Below are positions 35,401 to 46,887 of a DNA stretch of 64,000 nt, piece after piece. The stretch is from assembly GCA_958295665.1 (NCBI GenBank), contig OY282560.1, positions 146,188,091 to 146,252,090 on the forward strand, read 5' to 3'. Position numbers and translations under genes: made by a program. Origin of the DNA: Tipula vernalis (lineage: Eukaryota > Arthropoda > Insecta > Diptera > Tipulidae). Under the pieces are notes generated by a model. That model was not told the DNA's origin. It made no database searches and saw only the letters and a list, made by a program, of their open reading frames with translations. Every line of letters starts with the position of its first letter. The stretch's first letter is position 1.

Positions 35401-35996
35401 TATTCAAGTAATAGGGTTAACAACCATACACCGCAACTAATAACATAAAACGACGACACCATCAAGCAGTATAATATAAAACCTAGTTAACAGCGAATGT
35501 AAAACAATATATGCAACCTGCGGCTTGGTATATAACAATAGATTGCGCTAGCATGAGAAATTTTAAGAACAATGATTTGAGTAGGATTTGTGTTCATTAG
35601 CTAAGAAACACCCCACGGTAAAACTCGAAGATTTGTTTGAACTGGTACAATTTGTTCTCGAAAATCTTTGAAGATTCTTTTGTTTCCGTTTGTTTGAGCC
35701 CAAAATATAGAAGATTTGGTCCTTCGAGCCGGATATTCCGCATCAGCTTTATTATTGCAAATCAACGAGCATACAAATATTTATTTGAGCAATTTGAATT
35801 AAAACCCACCCACAAGAACAGCAGAAAAAACCAGATGAGTATAACATATTTTATATTCTTTGCAAAATTTATCGAATTATATTGCGGATATCCTATGCGG
35901 ATAATTTGTTTCTTAGTATTGGTACAATACGGGAAGTTTCCACCATCCACCTAATTTGTACATTTCTACCATCAATTTGTTGTAAATATTTCCAAA

Positions 35997-36245
35997 ATGG
36001 ATGCATTAATTAAACGACGTAGTATTATTAAGGGGTTATTAAACAAGCAAGATACATTTTCTAACACCATTTCCGACCAAACATCTGAAGAAGAGTTTAA
36101 AGAACGTATAAAACGTACCAATGATCTATTAGAATCCTTTACTACTATTGAAAATCAAATGTTTAAGAATTCGTCCTTATCACCTGCTCAAAAACTACAA
36201 TACCTGAAATGCTTATTGAGAGGTGACGCTAGCGGTTTAATTTAG
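35997..36245 (+). pseudogene. BEL/Pao gag N-terminal fragment
   Basis: The frame MDALIKRRSIIKGLL begins like BEL/Pao gag proteins. After NDLLESFTTIENQMF it jumps to LSPAQKLQYLKCLLRGDASG, the DUF1759 motif (usual form: QKL.YLK..L.G.A). The region normally between them is missing, so the copy has an internal deletion. It ends exactly where the Jockey LINE starts, and the last codons overlap LINE 3'UTR homology. Confidence 0.65.
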
Positions 36246-36284
36246 ATTACACTTATATGTATAAATCGAATTATATTTACAGAT

Positions 36285-37993
36285 TCACAGGTTCATCAGT
36301 CCGAGTGGATTTGTTCTTCTCAGTCGCCTAAATCGCGGCTGTTTTAGTATTTTCCTGGCCAATTCGTTGGGATGTGCTTCTAGTTTTGAGTAATATTTCG
36401 AACTGAATTTTTTAATTGTTTCTTTAACTGTTTTAATCTCAAGGTCGTCATGTATATTACTATTTCGAATGTACCAAGGAGCATTGGTAATACTGCGAAG
36501 TATTTTCGCTTGGGCTCGTTGCAGGAGTTCTCTATTTGAAGCGCTGGTGGATCCCATAACTGAATACCGTATGTCCATATGGGTTTTATTATCGCTTTGT
36601 AAAGTAAAACTTTATTGGCTAATGACAACTGAGATTTTCTTCCCATCAGCCAATACATTTCGGAAAATGTTATTTTTATTTGGTTGCGCTTTGTTTCAAT
36701 ATGATTTTTCCACGTTAATCTTCTATCCAGGTCCAAACCTAAGTATTTTACCTTCGTTTGTTGAGGAATATTTTTATCGTTTAATTTCACTGGTGGGCAG
36801 GTACGTTGGTTCAACGTGAATGTGACATGAGTTGATTGGTTTTCGTTCAATTTTATTCGCCATGCCTTCAACCAGTCCGCGACTTTGTTTAAATGATTCT
36901 GTAATTCCTTTGAGGCAATTTCAGGATTAGTGTGAGACACCAGGATGGCCGTGTCATCGGCAAATGTTGATATTAATACTTTGTTGGTTACAGGTATATC
37001 AGCTGTGTATAACAAGTATAATATTGGTCCTAGAACGCTGCCTTGCGGAACACCTGCATTAATATCATTTAACCAAGTAGTTGCGCTGTTTTGTTTGACC
37101 ATGTATTGCTTTTGAAGAAGATAGTTTCCCAAAATTGAGTGAAATTTCTTCGGTAGAAGCTCTTTAATTTTGTAAATTAGTCCATCGTGCCAAACTTTAT
37201 CAAAAGCTTGTGCGATATCCAAAAAGGCAGCAGAACAATATTTCTTTTCCTCGAAGGTGATTTTGATTGCATTTACAATTCTGTGCACTTGCTCTTTAGT
37301 ACCATGTTGGTTTCGGAACCCAAATTGATGGTCTGGAATAACGCGCCGTTCTTTTAATATTGGTTTCAATTTCGTTAGTAACATTTTTTCAAATAGCTTT
37401 GAGATTGTGGGCAGCATGATTATTGGACGATATGATGAGATTTGCGTTTCATTTTTCCCTGGCTGATGTATCATTGTGATCAAAGATATCTTCCATTTTT
37501 GAGGAATATAACTGGTTCGCATGATCGCGTTGAATACAAATGTTATTAGTTTTATGCATTTATCTGGCAATCCCCTTATCATTTTTCCAGTAATGAGATC
37601 ATGTCCTGGTGCCTTTTTCGGGCTTATGCAAGTTTTAATTGTATTCTTAACTTTCTTCCAGTTATACTTTATAGGTTTGTAGGATAAACCATCATCCGTT
37701 GGCTGGGGTAGCACAAAATAATTATCTTCTTCGTGTGGGACGAATACTGTTGCTAGATGAGCAGCAAAAGCAGTGGTTTTTTCTTCATCACTTCTCGCCC
37801 AATTTCTAGTTGGTACTCTAATCGGTGGATTCGAATTTGTTGGCCTTTTTAAATTTTTTGTTGCCTTCCACAAAGAATAATCTGTCCTCTCGGTTGCCGA
37901 GAGATCACTTAAATAGTTCTTTACGCGATGGTTTTCTTCTTCCCTCAAAGCAAATCTTAGGGCCTTAATAGCTCGATTTAATTTCCATTTCAA
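36285..37993 (-). pseudogene. LINE A ORF2, reverse transcriptase part
   Basis: A 537-codon uninterrupted frame (37993-36380) plus a shifted C-terminal frame to 36285. Motifs in order: SPKKAPGHDLITGKMI, SSYRPIIMLPTISKLFEKML, HQFGFRNQHGTKEQVH, FLDIAQAFDKVWHDGL (catalytic Asp), GVPQGSVLGPILYLLY, FADDTAIL (catalytic pair intact), KYLGLDLDRRLTWKNH and IWTYGIQLW. The RT itself looks recently active: every core motif is present. A frameshift near 36550 (DPPALQ) cuts the last 90 codons, and the N-terminal half is separated by the hAT insertion. Confidence 0.85.
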
Positions 37994-38106
37994 TAACGGT
38001 CATTTTGTTTGCTGTCATTGACGGCGAATTTTTCGTCGCTTTTCCTGGATTAGTTCCTGTATATTATGTGACAGTTTATTAACTTTTTCCGAACTAGTTA
38101 TGCCGG

Positions 38107-38114
38107 GTGTAGCC
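38107..38114 (+). repeat. 8-bp target-site duplication GTGTAGCC (left)
   Basis: Identical to 40917-40924, directly flanking the hAet-type ends CAGGGATGAAA and TTTCATCCCTG. Confidence 0.9.
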
Positions 38115-38259
38115 CAGGGATGAAATTGGCATAAATTCCAAAGTACTAATATGTTGAGCAACAGAGGACTAAATTGGGCTTTAAAGTACTTTTTAATTTT
38201 TTGATGTGTTTACTTATTGTCGACTCAGAATTATCCTTGTCCTTATATGCATTTTGCCT

Positions 38260-40040
38260 ATATTGGAGAAAACAGCCTTTGAAAGTTAAATTAAGTTAGC
38301 TAGAAAGTTAAAGATGTTCCTGATATTTGTTAGAAGAAAGCTTAATCACGAAGTATAATGCTTGAAACTCAAAAAGTATTGTAACTATTTGAGTTTGAAA
38401 TTTAAGAGTTTTGGACCAACTTTTTTTAAAAGGCTTGTCTATGTCGTTACGATTTTGTCTATATCCTCGATTCTTGTGAATACTAATTTTTATTCTATAT
38501 CCTCGATTCTTGTGAATACTATTTTTAGCATTTACATCTACTCTCCAGCTGCCATTAATATCGAGTTATACCATTAAAATTCGAACAGTTGCTAGTGTAG
38601 ACACGAAATTGCAACGATTTGCCAGATGTCATACAATCATTTGCTGTCAAAAAGGCATAACTTGATTGTATAGGTACCAAAACGAACCCACCGTTGAACA
38701 TTTCGAACGCATCCGTTAATGTGAAAACGTCAGTCAAGGTAAACATTTTTATCTTGGTGAATTTCACGAACGAGCAACGTTTGGAAAATATTTAAAATTG
38801 CTACCGCAATTCTGAGTCGGTGGTCGCAACTTTAAGAGCCTAACTCCAATTTTCGGTCGTAATAATCGTCCCACCAGACGGTCTGCATGTTATAGTGGAT
38901 AAATTCGTGTCAAAATATTCAATATTGGATGTTTTTGTCCCAGTGAGAGGTCGAATTACCGATATATTATTATCGCAGCCTTAAGTGCTTCAGTTAAAAA
39001 TGAGCCAAATCAATTGATTCCACACCGTTTATAGGAATTGCGAATCTCTCAAAACACACTGTGGCGAATTTTGCATAAAGATCTTGGCTCACACTCTTAC
39101 AAGATTAAATAACCTCAAGAGCTGAAGCCCTTTGATCATTTGAAGCGCTGAAACTTATCCGATTGGGCCTTGGCTAAGTTTGGAGAAACTGAATTTTATC
39201 GAAAAATCATCGTCAGTGATGAAGCTCATTTTTGGTTGAATGGCTTTGTCAATAAGCAACATATGCGTCATTGGACAGCAACAAACCCACATGTGGTTCA
39301 AAAGACTCCATTACAATCACAAAAGTGACCGTGTGGTGTGGATTTTATGCTGGAGGTGGAAAATTGGCTCCAAACAATCGGTCGCTGAGATTGAATTCCA
39401 TAGTTAAATGTAACATGTGTATTGCACCTGGAACAAATTTTAGCCGATATAAATTTGTTTTTAAAATTTCTTTTCAAAACGCTATGCGCAGAGTCAATAT
39501 CTTGTATATTGCTGTGCCCGCTTCCGAAAATTTTTGTTCAAATTTACAATGTGAGTACCTTCGCGGTCACTAACAGATTCATACCTAAAAATGTAAAAGT
39601 TGTTATATATTCCGAATTAATATGTACAAAATTTCATTTAAAACTTCTTTATCACCATGAACCTTTCCCTTTAAATTATACACGCAAAATTATCGCTTAT
39701 AAAAGAAGTTCGAATTGTTAGCTTAAAGGAGTTGGAAGACATTTTGCATATCAAACATCACTCAAGGATACTGCAAAACTCAAGGATATGGGCAAAAAAA
39801 TAGAAGTGAAGAAAAAATTAGCGGATATAAACCACATCTAACAAAATTAAATCAAAATTTTTTTACAGCTTTGCTTTGGAGGTAGATAAAAAACGAATCT
39901 GAAGGATATAGACAAAATAAAACAATGCGACAATAAAAATTTGTGGAAATAGACAAATTTTTTAAAAAATATCTCAGAAACGATTGGAGTTAGCAGAATT
40001 TTGATGGAAAATTTGGATTCATTTTGGTCGTTTTACCCTA
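38260..40040. mobile_element. Inner element with TTTTGTCTATATCC-type subterminal repeats
   Basis: The left part (GGAGAAAACAGCCTTTGAAA, CTTGTCTATGTCG, TTTTGTCTATATCC, 38264-38520) and the right part (GGATATAGACAAAA, GGAAATAGACAAA, ending near CGTTTTACCCTAGG, 39780-40045) match the ends of the 2588-5307 element. The middle differs. A duplicated TCTATATCCTCGATTCTTG unit lies near 38459-38520. Borders are approximate. Confidence 0.5.
38960..39420 (+). pseudogene. Tc1/mariner-superfamily transposase remnant
   Basis: Around 39030-39120 a degenerate helix-turn-helix end is readable (TLWRILHKDLGSHSYKIK, then ELKPFDHLKR). From about 39150 the catalytic core start follows: WALAKFGETEFYRKIIVSDE, AHFWLNGFVNKQHMRHW and VTVWCGFYAGG. 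SDEAHF holds the first catalytic aspartate that the copies at 8.2 and 11.2 kb have lost. Stops interrupt the reading and the C-terminal part decays after 39400. Same transposase family as those two copies. Confidence 0.75.
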
Positions 40041-40298
40041 GGTTTAACTGACGACTTTTCACTTTTATGTCACTGAAAGTGACAAAAAGGAATTTAAACA
40101 TTTTTCTCTTTCGGAGGGTTCAGTTAAAAGGATAAATGCTGATTTTGTGAAGCATTAGAGACATATGTATATGAATTTGTTAAGAATTAGAGCCTATCCA
40201 CATCAAGCATGAATTGCAAATGCGAGTAAACATTTTTTTTTAGAATTACGATATAAAATCACTAATACATATTTACAAATTTTACATATGTACTCGTA

Positions 40299-40489
40299 TA
40301 ATATTAGTGTGATGTTTTCAATCAAATTAAATTTAACTAAAACTGAAAATTACTTCAAAATTAGAGAAAACCAAATTCGCCCGTAGATAGTATGACATAT
40401 TACAATTGAATTTCGTGTTTCTCTAACTTTGAAGTAATTTTCGGATTTAATTAAATTTAATTTTATTGAAAACATCGCACTAACATTAA
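40299..40489. mobile_element. Small foldback MITE
   Basis: An approximately 190-bp palindrome. The left arm TAATATTAGTGTGATGTTTT pairs with the right arm AAAACATCGCACTAACATTA, and pairing continues inward through AAATTACTTCAAA / TTTGAAGTAATTT. It has no coding capacity and lies inside the hAT element. Confidence 0.75.
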
Positions 40490-40899
40490 ATCGAAAAAAA
40501 TTTAAATCAAAGTCTTTTTTGTATCATGATTTATCCATTTTAGTAAAGTAATCCATTTTAGTAAAGTAAGTAATATAATATAATATAGATACAACTATAT
40601 TCCCCTCCCACTGAACGGTCACAAGTTACAATTTCAAGAACAAAACCACTATCCTTGCCCACCAAAAATACAAGAAAAAAGCGTTATTATGTTATTACGG
40701 TCGTCCTGGCGGTTAGAATTGAAATTAGTCGAAATTCGAATAGTTGTTCGACGAAAAATGATTAGATCTTCGAAAAGGACTGCCTAACGTTTACAGAAAA
40801 AAATTAAATATAAATGTATTTTCGAAAGGACTGAAATGTTGATCAAAAGTATCGAAGTACTTTTTATTTTCTAAAGGACCGAAAAAAGTACTAAAGGAT

Positions 40900-41620
40900 C
40901 AACTTTTTCATCCCTGGTGTAGCCCTTTCAGCGGATAATGTCATGACATCTTTTAGATTTTCTGCCGCCGCATCAATATCAGTTGGTGTGATCAGAGGAA
41001 TATTAAGTAGACACTTTTGTTCGAATAGCCTCCTACATTGATCCCAATTAGTTTTCTTGTTTGTAAGACGGTTCGGTATTTCGTTCCTTAGGGCATCGGT
41101 ACTCAATGTTACTATTACAGGTGAGTGATCAGAATGGCTCTATAGCATCATAAAGTTGTTTGCCTTGCGGCGATGTTAATCTGGAACCCCAATGAGTATA
41201 TTTAGCGTTGTAATCACCGCCCGCAAGAAATTTATTACCCAGCTGGCTGAAATAATCCAAAAACTGGAGTTTTTTTATAGCATGTTTTGGAGGGCAGTAC
41301 ACTGCCGATATGACGCAGTTTTCAGACCACTCCTGCAGACAAATGCTCGTTGATTGTATATGTTCTTTCTCATATTTCATAAGTTCGTAGTGTTTTAATG
41401 TTCGCTTAATCAATACAGCAGTGCCTCCATGTGCTTTACCATCTGGGTGCTTGTTGTCGTAAATAGAGTACCCATTAATTTTGAAATAGCTATTTTTGGT
41501 GAAGCGTCTTTCTGATATTAACATTATGTCAATATTGTGCTCAGTGAGAAATGCATGTACCTCCGCTTTATGTTGTGCTAGACCGTTTGCATTCCATATG
41601 GCTATTTTGATGATGGCCAT
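40900..41620 (-). pseudogene. LINE A ORF2, endonuclease part
   Basis: The ATG at 41620 lies inside the end of ORF1 (19-base overlap). The APE-type endonuclease reads WNANGLAQHKAEV (metal-binding Asn), LISERRF (catalytic Glu), GGTAVLIKR, SAVYCPPKH and AGGDYNAKYTHWGSR (catalytic Asp and Asn). At about 41140 it breaks: roughly 80-100 residues are missing between KQLYDAIE and the terminal SDHSPVIVTLST (His present). The linker TNKKTNWDQCRRLFEQKC continues to the hAT insertion at 40916. Confidence 0.8.
40917..40924 (+). repeat. 8-bp target-site duplication GTGTAGCC (right)
   Basis: Partner of 38107-38114. Confidence 0.9.
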
Positions 41621-43160
41621 TTCTGGCTTTTTACGACTATCTGCATCAGCGTGCTCATATTCTGCATCATTAAATCCATGGTTCTCTCCATCATCGCCAT
41701 GAAGCTTTGCATCATATTAGTCAATTTATTTAAAGCTATTGAGATGTTTCCCTCTTCACTTGCTTGACCTTTAGGAGCGGTACCTTTTAGAACACTTGCG
41801 TATGAAACCCCTTGGTGCACGCTGCCTTTTACATTTGCGTACTGTTTTTCATTTTGAGCGTTTGTGTTTAGAATTTCTGGTCGTGCTTCTTTTCTAGCCG
41901 AAGAATGAAGATTAAGCATTCGTTGTTCTGCTCGCTGCTTTGGATTGATTCTCCTTTTCCATTCTAGATAAATTGGGCACCCTCTATAATTAGCTGTGTG
42001 ATTTCCATCGCAGTTGCTGCATTTTCTCACTGATGCTTCCTTTTTTGCTTTATTGTAAACATTTGAATTATGGAGCTCACCACATATAACACAAACATCG
42101 TTCAAAGTGCAATATGCTCTAGTGTGCCCATATTGTTGGCACTTAACGCACTGTACCGGCCCATTTCTTTTCCTGGCTTCCTCGGTGGTAACCCTTCTGT
42201 GTAGTAGATATTTTAGGTCAAATATTGCATGGTTGCCTTTAACCTTTTTATTGTCTGGTTCTAATTCCAGACGAAACAATGGCTGAGGAACCTTCTCCCG
42301 ATTAAAAATATTGGTAATAGTTTTGCACTGGAAACCTTTTTCAGCGAGAGCAGCTTGAATTTCGTTTGCATCCACGTAACTCTCTATTCATTTTAACACG
42401 ACAACCAATCCTTTTTGGCTCTTTAGTTGATACGTGTAGTAATGTTTACCAACTTGGTCAAAATGTTTAATTAACGCTCTGTAAGCATCAATATTGAGCG
42501 GTTGAATTTTTGTTTCTTTTATACCTCCTCTTTTCATCCCGGAAATATAAAATGCACCTTCAGTAATAAACTCGATCGTTTTAGCAAGTTCTCTATTTGA
42601 TTCTTCCCTCAAATAGATTGGTGGCGGCTTCTCAGTTTTTGAAGTTTTTTCGGGCGTCGGCTCGTCAACAACCAAGCAAGAATACCTATTACCATGCGTT
42701 AATTCAACGCTAGCTAGCTTAGTGAATTTATTCGCGCTTGTACTGGCCGCTGATGTAGGGCTTCTTCTTCGTTTTGATCGGACAGTAATATACCGGCCTA
42801 TTCCCGTTTGCACTAAATACTGACCTACATCACTGTTTATTTTATTATCAACTGATGTCGATGCACTGTCATTGTTTTTTTATCGTCGATATTTGGCGAC
42901 GATGCACGTTTAGTTTCGTTATGGTTCAACACACCAATGTTATTTAAATTAATAATTTCACTTTGATTTAAATTGCCTGGTAAGGTAATTTTTTGAACAT
43001 TTAAAATTTGTTGTCACTTTGGACTATGCTGCACTTTTGTATTTTTATTGAAAATATCTGAGGTCGTGAAGTTCAGTGGCAAATCGCTTGTGGACATCGC
43101 TGTCTGCTGATATGGCTCAGCCTTTTTTACTTGAGGCGGAGGTGAGGACGTCACGATTTC
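41602..43160 (-). pseudogene. LINE A ORF1 (PRE_C2HC and zinc knuckles), broken
   Basis: Gag-like RNA-binding protein of the LINE. N-terminal remnants are readable at 43160-43010 (QQTAMSTSDLPLNFTTSD). The 42813-42388 frame gives YITVRSKRRRSPTS and HYYTYQLKSQKGLVVVLK. A frameshift near 42380 leads to 42375-41602, with the rest of PRE_C2HC (DANEIQAALAEKGFQCKTIT), three knuckles (CVKCQQYGHTRAYC, CVICGELHN, CSNCDGNHTANYRGC) and a Met-rich end (MMQSFMAMMERTMDLMMQ). Two or more frame breaks make it inactive. The stop overlaps ORF2. Confidence 0.8.
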
Positions 43161-43567
43161 ACTTATTTTTCACATCACAATATTTAAAAAAAAATAAAAA
43201 AGATTTAAACTGCTGATTCAACTTTTCACACAAGTAATAAGTAAATTATTTAAATGTTTACTCGGTGGTACCAAAATTGCAACTCAATATATTTCATGGG
43301 TTAAAAATGGTATCGAAATTAACCCGATTTCCAATTGTGCTGGGTACAATTTAGGCACATCGAGCGGCAAATTCATTGCAGTCATCAAAAATTCAATTCA
43401 CCTACAAATCTTTTTTGTACTTCATGACGTAAGTGACTTGATGGTCGCCGCTTCTACTATAAATGACCCAGTTAAAAATTCACTTTACATATTTATAAAT
43501 ACTTGAACCACAAAAATTATCAAGTAGAATACTAAAGACTGAAATCAAACAATTAATATCTGGCCCT

Positions 43568-43575
43568 TATTCAAT
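43568..43575 (+). repeat. 8-bp target-site duplication TATTCAAT (left)
   Basis: Identical to 46880-46887, flanking hAT-type ends. Confidence 0.85.
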
Positions 43576-46500
43576 CAGTGGCGTAACTAGGAGAGCCCAC
43601 GGTTGTTGGGTTTCTTTTATTAGTTCAAATTTAAGATTATATAGCTCAGATTAAGCTCAAAGCGCAAATTTGCAGAACGGTAAATTTCTAGGAAAATTTT
43701 AAGAAAAGACAGTGGTCTAGTTTTTAGAAAAAGAAGAAATCATTTCTGTTGCTATTAAATATTTTCTTAAGACATTCTCAACCATTTCCTCTCGGTTCAG
43801 ACTCCAGAGAAATAAAAATGCCTTTAGGTTCTGACCGGTATTTAGATTTATAAGAAAATTAGCTAAACTCGTTTGAAATCAAAGCTTTCGACATCAAACG
43901 ACAACGATTTTACTGTTTGCTGGGGTGATTTATTTGTATTACTCCTATATACGTTTTGCGTAACTCCAAGTTTACCCCTTTTGCATTTAAAAATCAACCT
44001 TTTACAAATCAAATTGAACTTTTAGTCAAATAAATTCAACCTTTCACGAATCAAGTTTGGATTAGAAAAGGTTGAATTTGATTTGCCAACAGATAAAATT
44101 TATTTTTCAAAATGTTAAATTTGATTTAAAAAAGAGAGCTTATAGTAATCTGCTGGTGTCAGCAGCTTGCGATGTATCATTGTGATGTTCATAAAAATCA
44201 AGAAAAAACTAGAAAAATACAAAACCGCGACTGAAAATACATTCTGGTTTCCCTCACTTGAGTCAAATCATAGTCAGTCTCTATAATCAATTAGCGTTCA
44301 TTCGACTTCGAGTTTCTGTACCTTCTAGTTTCTGTGTAGATTACCAGTAAACGGTAAATAAAAATGAAATTTAGAGGTTTATTTTGAAAAACTATTTTAA
44401 ATACAAGGATGGAGTTTTTTTTTGGGTTGTTTTTGGTGGGGTTGTCTCAGGTTTCGTCTTTTGATCACTTTTTAAAATTTCTCGAGATTTTTGGAGTTTA
44501 TCATGGAAATGAGATGCGTGATGTTCGAGATTTTCGAGATTACTCGAGTATGTTTGAGATTGTAGTATATAGTATATTTGATAGTTCAATGTTATTCGTG
44601 AATTTTAGAGCCTACTCGAAGAATATGATTGTACGATATTTAAAAAATTACCCGCTTAGTTGAGCTTAGCCTTAACTTGCTTAGTAGAATTAGTAACATT
44701 AAGTTTCTTGAGAAATAATTCCTTATTTACACGAATTTTCGGAATTTTTCAAAATTTTCGTTGGTTTTCTAGATTTTTACAGTCTTTTTCATATTATTCA
44801 TTAATATCCAGATTTTTCGGTATTATTGAAATTGTTCGAGATCAATCGAAATTAATATTAATATTTCGATATGTCTCTGATTTCCTGTAGGTTATTCGAA
44901 ATCATTGAAGAATGGCCAGGTTATTTACGTTGTACATGGCGGTGATTAGCACGTGTAGGATTTATTTTGGTTTTATATATATTTACGGACGATTTGGTAT
45001 TTGAGAAATTTCAAGAATATTCTAGATACTTTGAAGTGTGATGATTTATCGATAAATTAAGAACTCGCTGTAGCATAGAGTTGCAAGACGTTTCGTTTTA
45101 TTTGAGGTCATTCAAATGACTCACGTTCTGTTTCATCTACTTTTGAACTATGGCCCGAATAAGCTATGAAAATTAAATCTGAGTAAATCATTTGGTTTTC
45201 ACACATGCAACGCTCGAAAATGGAAACACATTTTGGATGCACGATATTAACGTTGAGGGTTTTTTCCAAAAAGTACCATTTGTAATATCAAATTTCTGAG
45301 TTAAATGATTTGAGTTGAAAAGGTCCGATAAGTGAAAGCTCTTAAAACTAAAAATTCTTGACATTTGTTGCAAATACATGATTTATGCTCATAAAACGAA
45401 AGAAAGAATTTATGGAAAGGCACCAAAATTACCGAGAAAGTCTAAATAAATTATCAAGCTTAAAGCTCATTGAGAATAAATATTCTAAATTAATCCCAAT
45501 GTACCATACCACCTTCCTTTATAATATCAAATTTGAAAATCAAAAGGTATGGTTTGAAAAGCTCTTAATACTAAAAGCTCTTAATAATTTACATTGAGCA
45601 CAAATATTCTAAATCGTGCCCAAAGTTCCGTCATCCCTTGGAATATCAAATTTCGAAGCAAAATGTTTAGTTTGAAAAGCTTCTATAAGCGAAAGCTCTT
45701 AAAACTAAAGCTCTTGATATTTTTTTCAAATACATAAAATTGATAATCATATTCAAACCCAAAAAGCATGGATTATTTGTCAAGCTTAAAGCTTATTGAG
45801 AACAAATATTCTAAACTATCAAATTTCATAATAAAAAGTAAATAATTTGGGTTAAAAAGTTTCGATTCATGGAAGCTCCTAAAACTAAAAGTTCAACATT
45901 TTTTGCAAATACATAATTTATGTTCATAAAACCTTTTAACAAAAACCTCAAATTATGAAAAGGCTCACAAACGTTAAGTTCAAGCCCAAAAATCATTGGA
46001 AACAAACATTCTAAATTTATCCTAAAATTCCGTTACAAAGGGTAACGGAATTTTGGATTAAATTGTTTAAAAAGTTTCGATTAGTTAAAGCTCTTAAAAC
46101 TAAAAGCTCTTGAAACTTTTTTCAAATACTTATCTTTTGCACATAAAATATTGTAACAAAAACCTAAAATTATTAAATACAAATACATAGTATAAATTAA
46201 TTATCTAGCTTAAAGCTCATTGAACACAAATATTCTAAATTTATCCAAGAATACCACCTTCCTTTGTAATATCAAATTTTAGTGTTAATTGGATTGGTTT
46301 GAAAACCTCTTAAAACTAAAAGCTTTTGATGATTGATGATTAACTTTGAGAACAGATATTCTAAATGTTAGCCAAAATTCCGTCACCCTTTGTGAAATCA
46401 TTTTTCTGAGTAAAATGGTTTGACTAAAAAAGCTTTGAGAATTGATAGCAAATACATAAAACTTTTATCAAATACCTAAAAGTATGAAAAGGGCTCAACG

Positions 46501-46879
46501 TTAAAAGTTAAGTTAAAACCCAAATTGTTTAAATTAATTATCAAATTTAAAACTAAATGACAATTTTTGCAAATACATATTTTTTAACAAATATTACGGG
46601 TAATTCGTTATTTGAGAACTTTCAATAATATTCAAGATACTTTGAAAATTCCAAATTCTTGATATTTTTCAAATTATATATAGAAATCGTCGGAGCATTG
46701 AGTTGCAAGATGTTTTGTGTCATCTACTCTCGAAATCAGATACTTTTAATTAATGCGAGACTAGACGATAGGAAGAAATACTTTTTTCACTTAAAGTTAC
46801 TTGTTCATAGGTAGAAGAAGCATTTTTAAGAGGCCAAAACAATGTTGTGGGGGGCCCGAAATTTGTAGTTACGCCACTT
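43576..46879. mobile_element. hAT-superfamily element, 3304 bp, non-autonomous
   Basis: The left end CAGTGGCGTAACTA and the right end TAGTTACGCCACTT form a 14-bp inverted repeat with one mismatch at the outermost base. CAGTGGCG is a common hAT terminus. An 8-bp duplication, TATTCAAT, flanks it. Just inside both ends are GAGAGCCCAC and GGGGGGCCCG. No transposase frame was found. The right half carries a degenerate tandem array (45190-46560). Confidence 0.88.
45190..46560. repeat. Degenerate tandem repeat of about 190 bp within the hAT element
   Basis: The phrase AAGCTCTTAAAACTAAAAG and the following TTTTTGCAAATACATAA recur near 45335, 45560, 45692, 45877, 46090 and 46300. Between them stand words such as GAGAACAAATATTCTAAAT and CCGTCACCCTTTG. 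Spacing is irregular, about 130-220 bp. No coding sense is seen. Confidence 0.7.
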
Positions 46880-46887
46880 TATTCAAT
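46880..46887 (+). repeat. 8-bp target-site duplication TATTCAAT (right)
   Basis: Partner of 43568-43575. Confidence 0.85.

Larger units (their letters stand above)
38115..40916. mobile_element. hAT-superfamily element, 2802 bp, non-autonomous
   Basis: Terminal inverted repeats CAGGGATGAAA (38115) and TTTCATCCCTG (ends 40916) are perfect over 11 bp and of Ac/hAT type. A perfect 8-bp duplication, GTGTAGCC, flanks it. Removing it plus one duplication restores the LINE ORF2 frame (ERATPG to ITSSEK). Subterminal AGTACTTT words recur at both ends. No hAT transposase was found inside. The interior instead holds a second element with TTTTGTCTATATCC-type ends, a mariner remnant and a MITE. Confidence 0.93.
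36238..43480 (-). mobile_element. Jockey-clade LINE, family A, near full-length, split by a hAT element
   Basis: Order on the minus strand: 5'UTR (from about 43480), ORF1 (about 43160-41602), ORF2 endonuclease (41620-40900), the hAT insertion (38115-40916), then ORF2 RT (37993-36285) and a truncated 3'UTR. Without the hAT the length is about 4.4 kb, close to the 4.6 kb of family C. The 3' end stops within the 3'UTR at CATATAAGTGTAATC, with no poly(A), where copy 1-1116 continues another 170 bases. No target-site duplication was found. The 5' limit is an estimate. Confidence 0.8.
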
